From contig NC_088307.1 of the NCBI RefSeq assembly GCF_032854445.1, positions 14,894,017 to 14,954,016 on the forward strand: a DNA stretch of 60,000 bases, read 5' to 3'. A program made the position numbers and the translations under genes. The notes under the pieces were generated by a model. It was not told the DNA's origin. It ran no database searches and saw nothing but the letters and a program-made list of their open reading frames with translations. The DNA comes from Liolophura sinensis (lineage: Eukaryota; Mollusca; Polyplacophora; Chitonida; Chitonidae). This document shows positions 9,726 through 21,400 of the stretch, piece after piece (the first letter of the stretch is position 1; each line of letters starts with the position of its first letter).

Positions 9726-11793
9726 GTTCTTAAAGTTCAATTGTTCTGAACGTATTCTGATGTATCTTGAGCTGCTGATTCTGAATCTGGTTGTGTTTTT
9801 TGCATATCTGTGTAACTTTTTACGATATCAGCAAAAAACTGAAAAAAGTGACGTAACCTCAATGACCTGTAACTCGAGAACTATGGCAGCTAGAAACGTG
9901 AAACCTGCACGAAATTGTAGCCCAAGACATGCTCTTTCGAGCATTCGTCAACGGATTTCAGCTACGATCAATAGTTTTCTCGCTAGAAGCGTTTAAATCA
10001 CAACACCGTTTTTTGTTTAGAAAAAGATGGGAATCCCATTGCTTTAACATGGAGTTAGATGGGGACTGGACTGGGTTCATAGTATTTGACCTGATGCTTT
10101 CGCCTACACTGTCCGTGATCTCCCGAAACGGTTGTAGGATGACATTGATTCCAGTTCCCATCTAACTCCAGTACTCCATTAGATCGCGTAGAGATCTAAC
10201 TACAACAGCAAACGACATGGACCTGTAAAAGTTAGCTTTGTTTTGCGCAGACCTCGTGCTCTTTACTATACGTTAAACAATCCAGGGTGATTAACAAATA
10301 TGGATATGTGAACTGGTCCAAGTGCTGACTTTCTAACGATGGCCGAGCTATGAGTGGAGCAGTTAGTCTGTGCATGGCATGTCGTGGATTGAGATGTGAA
10401 TGTACAAACTTGCTGTTACACTGGTCGTGTTTTTGCCTTATTTCTTACAATTAGCGGGCTAAGTCTGCCAAGGAACGACCGTTTTTCTCTGGGCATAGCG
10501 TAGCATCATTAAGGTCGCCAATCTATTCGAGGGAATGCAAATAACCGGCCGACTGCCTCAATGGCGAAAGGTGTAAGGTCGCATGGAAACTTTGAAAGCC
10601 GTGTATGTGAAACATGTGTCCTTCGAACACAGAACATGAAGGGGAAAACTTCATCGATCCGATCCGGGATCCCGGCCTAGGATCTGCTATTCGCAGATCC
10701 ATTCTAGTTATTAGGGATCCCGTTCTCCCGAACGGGATCCCTATTGTTTTCGTTCTGTTTTTTCTTATTATTATTATTATTATTATTATTATTTTTTTTT
10801 CACCGACTTTGTTAGCAAGGAAACTTTTTTACTGTTCAACATAGAGGTCTGAAATTTTGCACACATATTCTGGCGGACATTTTCCAGGGATAAATTCTCC
10901 ATTTTTTTTTCATGTCACGTGGTTCGGCCGCCATATTGGATTTTGTGTAAAACTTTTAAAAAACTTCTTCTCCAGAATTACTGAACCGATCGTTTTCAAA
11001 TTTGACATGCAGCTAGTAGGTCACGAGTTCTTTAAAGTTTGCGAAAATGGTTCACTTCCGGTCAAAATTCTGGAAGCTCGCTATTGGTCGAATTTGTGAC
11101 GTCACAAAAAGTTCTCAAAGTTCAAATGTTCTGAACGTATTTTGATGTATCTTGAGCTGCTGATTCCGAATCTGGTTGTATTTTTTCTATATCTGTGTAA
11201 CTTTTTGAGATATGGGCAAAAAACTAAAAAAATTACGTAATTTTAATGGCCTTTTAATCGAGAACTATGACAGCTAGAAATGTGCAGTCTGCATGAAAAT
11301 GTAGTTCAAGACATGCTCTTTCGATCATTCGTCAACGGATTTGAGCTCCGATTAATAGTTTTCTCGCTAGTGGCGTTTAAATAACAACACCGTTTTTGTT
11401 TAGAAAAAGATGGGAATCCTATTGATTTAACATGGATTTAGATGGGGACTGGACTGGGTTTGTAGTATTTGACCTGATGCTTTCGGCTACACTGTCCGTG
11501 ATCTCAAGAAACGGTTGTAGGATGACATTGATTCCAGTTCAAACTTGTACAAACTTGCTGTTACACTGGTCGTGTTTTTGTCTTATTTCTTACAAATAGC
11601 GTTCTAAGTATGGCCAGAAACGACAGTTTTTCACTGGGCATAGCGTAGCATCATTAAGGTCGCCGATCTATTCTAGGGATTGCAAATGACCGGCCGACTG
11701 ACTAAGTGATAAACGGTGTAAGGTCGCATGGAAACATTGAACGCCGTGTATGTGAAACATGTGTCCTTCGAACACAGAACATGAAGGGGAAAA

Positions 11794-13725
11794 CGTCATC
11801 GATCAGATCCGGGATCCCGGCCTAGGATCTGCTATTCGCAGATCCATTCTAGTTATTATTATTATTATTTTTTCACCGACCTTGTTAGCAAGGAAACTTT
11901 TTTACCGTTCAACATAGAGGTCTCAAATTTTGCACACAAATTCTGGCGGAGATTTTCCAGGGATAAATTCTCCATTTTTTTTTCATGTCACGTAGTTTTG
12001 CCGCCATGTTGGATTTTGTGTAAAACTTTTGAAAATCTTCTTCTCCAGAACCACTGAACCGATTCTTTTCAAATTTGACATGCAGCAAGTAAGTCACGAG
12101 TTCTTTAAAGTTTGCGAAAATGGTTCACTTCTGGTCAAAATTCTGGAAGTTCGCCATTGGTCGAATTTGTGACGTCACAAAAAATTCTCAAAGTTCAATT
12201 GTTCTCAACGTATTCTGATGTGTCTTGAGCTGCTGATTCCGAATCTGATTGTATTTTCTGTATATCTGTGTAAGTTTTTGAGATATAAGCAAAAAACTCA
12301 AAAAAGTGACGTAACTTCAATGAACTGTAACTCGAGAACTATGGCAGTTAGAAATGTGCAACCTGCACGAAATTGTAGCCCAAGACATGCTCTTTTGAGC
12401 ATTCGTCAACGGATTTGAGCTCCGATCAAGAGTTTTTTCGCTACAAGCGTTTTAATGACAAGACCGTTTTTTGTTTAGAAAAAGATGGGAATCCTATAGC
12501 TTTAACATGGAGTTAGATGGGGACTGGACTGGGTTTGTAGTATTTGACCTGATGCTTTCGGCTACACTGTCCGTGATCTCCCGAAACGGTTGTAGGATGA
12601 CATTGATTCCAGTTCCCATCTAACTCCAGTATTCTATTAGAAGGCGTAGAGATCTAACTACAACAGCAAACGAAGTGGACCTGCAAAAGTTAGCTTTGTT
12701 TTGCGCAGGCCTTGTCTTCTTTACTATACGCTAACCAGGCCAGGGTGATTGACAGACATCGCCATGTGCTCTGGTCCAGGCGTGGATTTTCAAACAACGG
12801 CCTAGATATCAGTAGAGCTGCATGGCAGGTCGCGGATTGAGATATAAGAGTACAAACTATGATTTTTCTTCTTTCTTTCTTTTTTCTTACCGCTGATGCC
12901 TGTCAGTCATGTCAGAGTTCGATCCCAGCTTAGCCAATTTGTCAGGCGATGAAAATGTTGTCAATTTCAAGGTTTTAAGTAGGCTGCTAGGCGTAGTTGG
13001 ATGTTCTGATGACGAATCTGGTGTTTTTTTTCTTTCTCCGACGCACTGTTTTTTTCGCCAGTTGCTATGAAAGTGCGAAAAAGTACAATTCTAGACCATG
13101 TTTGGAGGTCACGTGACACAAAATTGCTGCAGCTGTGGAGCTGAAAATGACTGAGTGTAAAGGGCTATATGGTTACAGTAGGCGTACTGAAAATCGTTGA
13201 ACTGTCGTAATGGATGTGGGAGTTGCAGGGCTTGAAAAATTGTCGAAAGGCCGATTGGCTATGTTTGGCACTTTGACGTCCCCATGTTATATGATGCATT
13301 TTAAATGCATTTGCGACTAGGATGAACACACGAACATTGTAAGCATGCCACCAGACGTAGTTTGACGTGCTAATCATGAATTTGGACATATTTCTTGATG
13401 GCGACGTACAGTTTTGCCGCAAATTGCGATCAAAAGGCGAAAAAGCGCAATTTTTCACTACACTGGCCGTGATCTCCCGAAACGGTTGTGGGATGACATT
13501 TAGCTATACAGTACTCTATTAGATGACGTAGTGATCTAACTACAACAGCAAACGACGTGAACATGTCAAAGTTAGCTTTGTTTTGCGCAGGCTTTGTTTT
13601 GCGCAGGCTTTGTGTTCTTTACTATACGCTAACCAGGCCAGGGTGATTGACAGACATCGCCATGTGCTGTGGTCCAGGTGTTGACTTTCTAACAACGGCC
13701 TAGATATCAGTAGAGCAGTGTGTCT
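11794..13725. repeat. left copy of a nearly identical ~1.9-kb segment
   Basis: After the (TTA)n tract the segment matches 37977-39826 with a constant offset of 26,101 bases and only a handful of substitutions, such as AACTTTTG against AACATTTG, GATTGGCT against GATTCGCT and GATGGCGAC against GATGGAGAC. The upstream hairpin region is also shared, but the microsatellite lengths differ. Similarity ends near 13725, where the flanking monomers differ. Confidence 0.85.
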
Positions 13726-14345
13726 GTGCATGGCAGGTCGTGGATTGAGACATGAAAGTACAAACTTTAATTGTTCTTTTGTCTATGTTTTCTCCTTCCC
13801 GTGACGCCTGTCAGTCATGTCAGAATTCGATCCCAGCTTCGGCAATTTGTCAGGCGATGAAAATGTTGTCAATTTCAATGTTTTAAATTGGCTGCTAGGC
13901 GTAGTTCGATGTTCTGATGACGAATCTGGTGGTTTTTTCCCACGCACGGTTTTGTCGCCAATTGCTATGAAAGTGTGAAAAAGTGGAATTTTCACCCATA
14001 TTTGGAGGTCACGTGACAAAAAACTGCTGCAGCTGTGGAGCTGAAAATGACTAAGTGCAAAGGGTTATATGTGTACTGTAGGCGTGCGGAAAATCATGGA
14101 AGTGTGTCAATAGATGAGGGAGTTGCAGTGCTTCAAATATTGTCCAAAGGCCGACTTGTTATATCTGGCACTTTGACGCCCCCATGTTATACGATGCATT
14201 TTAAATGCATTTGCGTCTAGGATGAAGGCACAAACATTGTAAGCATGCTACCCGACGTAGTTTGACGTCCTGATCATGAATCTGCACTTTCTGGCGACGT
14301 GTAGTTTTACCTCAAATTGTGTTGAAAACGCGAAAAAGCGCAATT

Positions 14346-14830
14346 CCCACCATATTTGAAGGTCTGTTAAGAGAAAACCGTTACAGCTGTAAAGCTGAAA
14401 ATTACTGAGTGCAAAGCGCTACCCATGTACTCTATGTGTGCTGAAAATCTGTGATCTGTTTCAACAAACACAGGACATATACGTTTTCAAGTAATGTCCA
14501 AAGGCATATTTACCACATTTGGGACAGTTACAAGCTATGTAGTGTAATACAATGTATCGATGGGTGCGAAGAGTATGCATCATATATATGTTCTCCTATC
14601 TGTCTGGTTTGCACTGCAATAGCGATTGGCTCAACCAGTGTATCTTGTATATGTATTTCCAAAAGTTATCTTTGTTTTGCGCATGCCCATTTTTCTTTAC
14701 TGTGGCCACGTTATACGTTAACTTAGTCATGTTATACGGTCCGTGTATTATTGGATCGGCAGGGCGAATACGGTCAAAGTGCTGCCGCCACTGAAATACC
14801 ATACCGAAGACACCAGACACTTCAGCCAAT
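14346..14830. other. AT-rich tail of the repeat block, no gene
   Basis: Degenerate sequence related to the ~0.9-kb units fades out after about 14440. A CCGTGTATTATTGG string at 14741-14754 recurs at 36191 and, in changed form, at 37849, just before monomer starts. It may mark a repeat boundary. No coding signal was found. Confidence 0.5.
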
Positions 14831-14837
14831 CATTTTA

Positions 14838-14985
14838 TAAGCTGACATCGGGCTGACGAGTCCGGTCTCCCCGCTCGAAGCTCTTAGCGCTGTGCACCAT
14901 TGGAGCCAACAAGTGCTATTTTAATGCCTTTGGTACATTTTGACCTCGGGATGTACACTCTAACCAATAGGCCACCGAGGCGGTC
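14838..14985 (-). repeat. second tRNA-related SINE type, diverged
   Basis: On the minus strand the sequence GCCTCGGTGGCCTATTGG TTAGAG is an A-box-like tRNA head (about 14982-14955). A diverged B-box region and a body with CTTCGGTATGG follow. The head differs from that of the main SINE family in this window. It could be a decayed member of another molluscan SINE family. Confidence 0.5.
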
Positions 14986-16275
14986 CATATATGTTTGATA
15001 ATGTGGGCACAAATTGAAAGTACATGTATTGTTTGTACACACTTTATTTAACCTAACCGCACAAGCCTCTGTCACTGTGCTGTGTAGAAATCGAAATATT
15101 TTCCAGTATATATGTGTGTGTGTTAATGCTAGTCAAGAAAGTAAACTGTTTACTTGGTGGGGATTGTTGAAAATATACAGCAACTGAATAACACCAAAGT
15201 GAAAAGTACATTTTCTTTATTCAGGTAAAGTTACATATATAGCACAACTAGTGCCGAAAAAAAGGAGTGGGGGTGGGGGACCCGTGAACGGTTAGAAAAT
15301 CGACAGAATTGAAATAGATAAATGACCATTCGAAAATGTGAGACGACCCCGTAAGGGTGAAGTCGCATTTGAGCGCCCGCGTGACTCGCTCGGCGGGAAA
15401 GCCAGGATTGCATGCATGTCCTCAAAAGTGCAGTCTTTCCATGGTCGAACTTTCCTTGGGAGAAACAATCACTGATTAAGAGTTCTGCCCTTTGGATTTA
15501 CTTTGCCATAACACAGTTATACCAATCGTACATAAACAAGCTAAATGAAAATGACGCTTACTGAGGCTCGACGGAAAAGAACTCTTCACAGTACATGATA
15601 AAAATTAAAATGCTTCGTACTGTATAATCGCTCAATAACGACCTTTCTCTTGGTTTATATCTTCTGTTACAAAACTTAATTCATCCTACAGTGTCGTCTC
15701 ACAGAACAACAAAATATAACATCAAATATTACATTCACGGTCGAATATACCGTACAAAACATACTTGACTAATCTGCTACTACATATACGATATAAGCCG
15801 TCTTCTGTATCATCCAGGAAATATGTCGGCTATATTCGGATAAAGTGTACATTTCATTCATGAATCGACCGTGCTTTGAATTTGGTCAAAAAATACATGT
15901 CCGAAAAATTCTGTTCACAAAAATGTAATTTGGCTGTCACCCAATCCGTACATCAATGAAAATGAATATGGCTGCCTAAAAATTTAGTTTCATACTTTTC
16001 AAAAGGGTATTCAAAGGCAACATAACTGATGGATCAAAACGTATTTAACCATTTCAGCACCAATCACAAAATCACTTTTATCAGATATTTTTTATGTCAT
16101 TGCATTTTATTGTACTGTACGTTAAATGATCATATACCAAAATGTCACAAAAAGTGGGTGGCAACCATGGTGAGAGGGGTGAACCAGAGTTGAACGCCTT
16201 GGTTGCCCGCCAGAGCGACTAAAAAAATCCACTGTAATTGTACTTACAAAAATCAGAGATGTCCATACTTTGGGG
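14986..16275. other. intergenic DNA, nothing recognised
   Basis: AT-rich sequence with short random open frames only. There are no splice-bounded exons, no repeats shared with the rest of the window and no long simple repeats. Confidence 0.5.
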
Positions 16276-16277
16276 TA

Positions 16278-16495
16278 TGTCTTTATTTACTTATTCGATT
16301 GGTGTTTACGCCGTGCTAAAGAATATTTCACTTATACGACGGCAGCCAGCATTATGGTGGGAGGAAACCGGGCTCTAGGGAAACCCACGACCTTCTGCAG
16401 GTTGCTGTCGGACCTTTCCACTTATAGCCAGAGCTTTCCACTTACAAACAGAGAAGAAGATAGCATAAGCTGGAGTTGAACTCACAGAGATTTGT
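16278..16495 (-). repeat. tRNA-derived SINE (minus strand)
   Basis: Main family in reverse: TTATTTACTTATTCGATTGG tail, CGCCGTGC, the TATTTCACTTATACGACGGC core and AGGAAACCGGGCTC. It ends in the degenerate B-box region TTGAACTCACAGAG near 16486. Confidence 0.85.
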
Positions 16496-16753
16496 GGTAT
16501 GTAAGGCGAATATATATATTACCTCAATTTTGAATTACAGTTTCAGTTTCGCATACATGATGGTGTTACGGTACAGTTAGTGAAGTATCTACAAGACAGT
16601 TCATTCAGGTGTTACCACCAATAAATGTTACTATCATAAAGGGCTTGTTACACGTGGCTCACATCCGGAATGGTTAATACCTGAATTAGAAATAGCGAAA
16701 GTTTTCTGTAGCTGTTATAGGTCATCATTTAATTCAATCTAGATGTTGTATCT

Positions 16754-18142
16754 TCAACTTTCCAGCCAGCCGATAGCTTCTGTGATCTGGCGATTTTCTT
16801 GATTTGCCACACGAATTATGCTTCCCAGCACACCTAACATTTTACCATCCTTCTCAGCAGATCTAACCATATAAGATAGATTTGTCAAGTTGTCATAAAA
16901 AGAAACCACATGCGCAAGTTCTTCGCAGTATTAGTGTTCTAGAGGTAACATTTGTTTAGATGGAAGTGTTACTCTCCATCACCCACAGTGATACTGACTT
17001 AAGATGGCATATACGACTTTTGAGTTCTTTGCTGCCATTTTGTTCCATTTTTGCGGGATATACTGGTCCATTCCATAAGGTCCTGAGCCGCCAGTGTCTA
17101 TCCGAAGATAAACGCAGAGTGGTAATGGTGAGAGGAGGAGAGCACCTGAAAATAGTCATATTTTAACATTAACATGAAACCAGTGAAGACAATTCAATCA
17201 AACACAGTGTCACTTTAAGAGACTTTCAGTCTGATGAACTAGCTTTATAAACAAGCGATTCCCTGAAGTCATCTTAACGCCCACAATATTCTATTCATAA
17301 GACTGTTACAGCTGTACCTGGATATATCTACTCTGCCTTTGCACGTGTGTTATTTTAGCTAATATATATTTTCTCCTGTCTTTTAAGTTACATGTAATGG
17401 GGTTAATCAAAGCTGGTTTTGAGACATTCATTTATATTACATGAAAGTTCCAGATCACAAATTCATTCACGAGATTAAGATTTTGAACGAAGATTTATCC
17501 AGTAGTTTTACAGGAATAGTGGCAAGTCACTGATAACTTCTCACTTGTATTATACTGCGGTGGACTGCAGGAGGTGTCCAACAAATGATGTCCAATAGCA
17601 TGTTTCTGCCATAATCGTCCACCTTGCCACCAAGACCCTCAGAAATTGATCACTGAAGTGCCTGTTATGCACAAAATTCTGTCATTAATTTCTTTCTTTC
17701 TGACCAACGTTTTAAATGGGTTGGCTGTAGAAATAAATTTAGGAAACATAGGTTTATTTTCAACACAATAATCAGCAGAGATGAATTAATCAATCTAAAA
17801 TTCTTTCATAATCTGATCTCCCATCAAATCTAATGTTAAAGAGGCCCCGTCAGAGGCATGTGTTTACACCTAATGGCTAGTGAGCGTAATATGTTATAGT
17901 CCGAGCATAACATTACAAGTGTAAATTAGCATGTCAAATACCAAAGAGGAAGATGTCATAAACATTTTAAACTACATACACGACATACTTACATTAACTA
18001 GAAGACAACTGGGATACAATTTGAGCTGCATCGATAAGCACTGAATTTCTGGGATTCACTTCACAGGAAGTTGCAGTTGCAGATATCAAAAGTTTTTTTC
18101 TCCCACAAGCTCCAGTGCCAACAATTACTGAGATTTCCATGA
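16754..18142 (-). CDS. candidate spliced gene, unrecognised (exon segments only)
   Basis: Several minus-strand segments look like exons. (1) 18142-17998: acceptor TTCTTTTACAG, then ATG in a good context (GTCATGG) at about 18131, starting M-E-I-S-V-I-V-G-T-G-A-C-G. It runs 48 codons to a TAA that directly precedes a strong donor (AAT|GTAAGTATG). (2) 17637-17545: 31 open codons ending I-I-Q before GTGAGA. (3) about 17145-16983: acceptor CTATTTTCAG, open in two frames. (4) 16930-16754: 58 open codons with a helical, protein-like composition (V-V-S-F-Y-D-N-L, ending A-I-G-W-L-E-S) and a stop. Phases between segments do not all agree, so the model is incomplete and may be a decayed gene. I do not recognise a family. 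Confidence 0.3.
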
Positions 18143-18419
18143 CCTAAGCTCCTGTAAAAGAACAAATCAAGTACACTAAACACAACTATGTACATTACCC
18201 GATTAAGCTATGTACAAAAGTTTTTTCCCATTTTAACGGTTTTTAAGTGGGTTCTTTTTTTTTGAGGATGACTGAATGAGTGAGTAATTTGTGTTCGATG
18301 TAATGTTTAGAACATCATTTCAGTCATTGGACAAAGCGATCTCCAAATATCTTTAGGGGGCTGACTTATTGAGCGACACTGGTTCATATGAATGATAATA
18401 TTTCCTACAAAGATACTTA

Positions 18420-21400
18420 CCTTTAGTTACAGCACACTGGCCCACACTGCTTGGGATTCAGGCAGTATGATAGTCAGTAATGCATTTGCTCCAGGCAGCA
18501 CAATAGCCTGTATTCCGTCAGTTTAATGCCTCAAGTTCAATATGGCCAAGCAGTAATATATTTGGTACTACTTTAAAATAACCTGTAATGCTTTCATTTT
18601 AGCATAGCCACCCATTACAATAGCCGGTACTACTTTACTTGTAATATAAGCCGGCAGTACAATAGCCGGTACTGTATTAGTTTTAGAATAGGTAGGCACT
18701 ACAATATCTGGTACTGCTTCCCTTTCAGTACAGCCAGGCAGAACGATAGCTGGCACTGCTTTTAGTTTCACTTTAAGTATAGCCAGGCGGTACAATAGCC
18801 AGTATTGCTTTAGCTTAGGTATAGCCAAGCAGTACAATAGCCGATACTGTTTCAGTAAAGTCAGGCAGTACGATAGCCAGTACTGTTTCAGTTTCAGTAT
18901 AGCCAGGCAGTACGACAGCTGGTACTGCTTTAGTTTCAGTATAGCCAGGCAGTATAATATCCGGTACATCTTCAGTTTCAGTGAAGCCAGGCAATACAAT
19001 AGCCAGTACTGCTTTAGTTTCAGTATAGCCAGGCAGTACAACAGCCGGTACAGCTTTAGTTTCTGTATAGCCAGGCAGTACAATAACCTGAATTGCTTCA
19101 GTTTCAGTAAAGTCTGGCAGTACGATAGCTGGTACTGTTTCAGTTTCAGTAAAGCCATGCAGTACCACAGCCAGTACTGCTTTAGTTTCAGTATAGCCAG
19201 GCAGTACAATATCCGGTACATCTTCAGTTTCAGTAAAGTCAGGCAGTATGATAGCCGGTACTGCTTCAGTTTCAGTAAAGCCAGGCAGTACAATAGCCGG
19301 TACTGGTTTAGTTTCAGTATAGCCAAACAGTACAATAGCCGGTACTGCTTTAGTTTCAGTAAAGTCAGGCAGTACGATAGCCGGTACTGCTTTAGTTTCA
19401 GTATAGCCAGACAGTACAATAGCCGGTACTGGTTTAGTTTCAGTAAAGTCAGGCAGTACGATAGCCGGTACTGCTTTAGTTTCAGTAAAGTCAGGCAGTA
19501 CGATAGCCGGTACTGCTTTAGTTTCAGTATAGCCAGACAGTACAATAGCCGGTACTGGTTTAGTTTCAGTAAAGTCAGGCAGTACGATAGCCGGTACTGC
19601 TTTAGTTTCAGTAAAGCCAGGCAGTATGATAGCCGGTAATGCTTTAGTTTCAGTATAGCCAGACAGAACGATAGCCAGTACTGCTTTAGTTTCAGTATAG
19701 CCAGACAGTACAATAGTCAGTACTGCTTTAGTTTCAGGAAAGCCAGTCAGTACAACAGCCGGTGCTGGTTTAGTTTCAGTAAAGTCAGGCAGTACGATAG
19801 CCGGTACTGCTTTAGTTTCAGTATAGCCAGACAGTACAATAGCTGGTACTGGTTTAGTTTCAGTATAGCCAGCCAGTACGATAGCCGGTACAGTTTTAGT
19901 TTCAGTATAGCCAGACAGTACAATAGCCGGTACTGCTTTAGTTTCAGTATAGCCAGACAGTACAACAGCCGGTACTGGTTTAGTTTCAGTAAAGTCAGGC
20001 AGTACGATAGCCGGTACTGGTTTAGTTTCAGTGAAGTCAGGCAGTACGATAGAAGGTACTGCTTTAGTTTCAGTAAAGTCAGGCAGTACGATAGCCGGTA
20101 CTGGTTTAGTTTCAGTATAACCAGATAGTACAATAGCCGGTACTGCTTTAGTTTCAGTAAAGCCAGGCAGTATGATAGCCGGTAATGCTTTAGTTTCAGT
20201 ATAGCCAGGCAGTACGATAGCCGGTACTACTTTAGTTTCAATATGGCCAAGCAGTATGATAGCTGGTATTGTTTCAGTCAAGTCAGGCAGCACGTTAGCC
20301 GGTACTGCTTTAGCTTCAGTAAAGGCAGGCAGTACAATAGCTGGTACTGCTTCAGTTTCAGTATAGTCAAGTAGCACGATAGCCGGTACTGCCTTAGTTT
20401 CAGTAGAGGCAGGCAGTACAATAGCTGGTATTGCTTCAGTTTCAGAATAGCCAAGCAGTACAATAGCCGGTACTGTTTCAGTCAAGTCAGGCAGTACGAT
20501 ATGCGGTACTGTTTCAGTCAAGTCAGGCACTACGATATGCAGTACTGTTTCACTTTCACTATAGCCAGGCAGTACAATAGCCGGTACTGTTTCAGTATAA
20601 CCAGATAGTACGATAGCCGGTATTGCTTTAGTTTCAGTAAATCCAGGCAATACGATAGCCGGTACTGCTTTAGTTTCAGTAAAGTCAGACAGTACGATAG
20701 CCGGTACTGGTTTAGTTTCAGTAAAGTCAGACAGTACGATAGCCGGTACTGCTTTAGTTTCAGTATAGCCATGCAGTACGATAGCCGGTACTGCTTTAGT
20801 CTCTGTATAGCCAGACAGTATGATAGCCAGTACTGCTTTAGTTTCGGTATAGCCAGGCAGTACGATAGCCGGTACTGCTTTATTTTCAGTATAGCCAAAC
20901 AGTACAATAGCCGGTACTGGTTTAGTTTCAGTAAAGTCAGGCAGTACGAAAGCCGGTACTGCTTTAGTTTCAGTATAGCCAGACAGTACAATAGCCGGTA
21001 CTGCGTTAGTTTCAGTATAGCCAGACAGTACGATAGCCGGTACTGCTTTAGTTTCGGTATAGCCAGGCAGTACGATAGCCGGTACTGCTTTATTTTCAGT
21101 ATAGCCGGACAGTACGATAGCCGGTACTGCTTTAGTTTTTAGTATAGCCAAACAGTACAATAGCCGGTACTGGTTTAGTTTCAGTAAAGTCAGGCAGTAC
21201 AATAGCCGGTACTGCTTTAGTTTCAGTATAGCCAGACAGTACAATAGCCGGTACTGGTTTAGTTTCAGTATAGCCAGATAGTATGATAGCCAGTACTGGT
21301 TTAGTTTTTAGTATAGCCAAACAGTACAATAGCCGTTACTGGTTTAGTTTCAGTAAAGTCAAGCAGTACGATAGCCGGTACTGCTTTAGTTTTTAGTATA

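Larger units (their letters stand above)
6358..14345. repeat. first block of ~1.4-kb tandem repeat, about five monomers plus derived ~0.9-kb units
   Basis: The monomers share this order: GATCCGGGATCCCGGCC palindrome, a GGATCTGC/GCAGATCC hairpin, an optional AGGGATCCCGTTC hairpin cassette, (TTA)n, then ~300 bases from CACCGACTTTGTTAGC to GTGACGTCAC, then ~900 bases of AT-rich body. The CATCGATC phase mark occurs at about 7766, 9196, 10651 and 11798, giving spacings of 1430, 1455 and 1147. From about 12890 a different unit (GATCCCAGCTT, GGTCACGTGACA, GCTGCAGCTGTGGAGCTG) is repeated with a ~905-base period (12890 and 13800). No transposase or conserved protein is readable. I do not recognise the family; it may be a satellite or a nested non-autonomous element. 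Confidence 0.8.

Noticed and set aside
6322-10844. Short plus-strand frames rich in Ile, Leu and Phe ending R-S-T
   Set aside because: They are translations of the hairpin cassette, T runs and (TTA)n and recur in every monomer.
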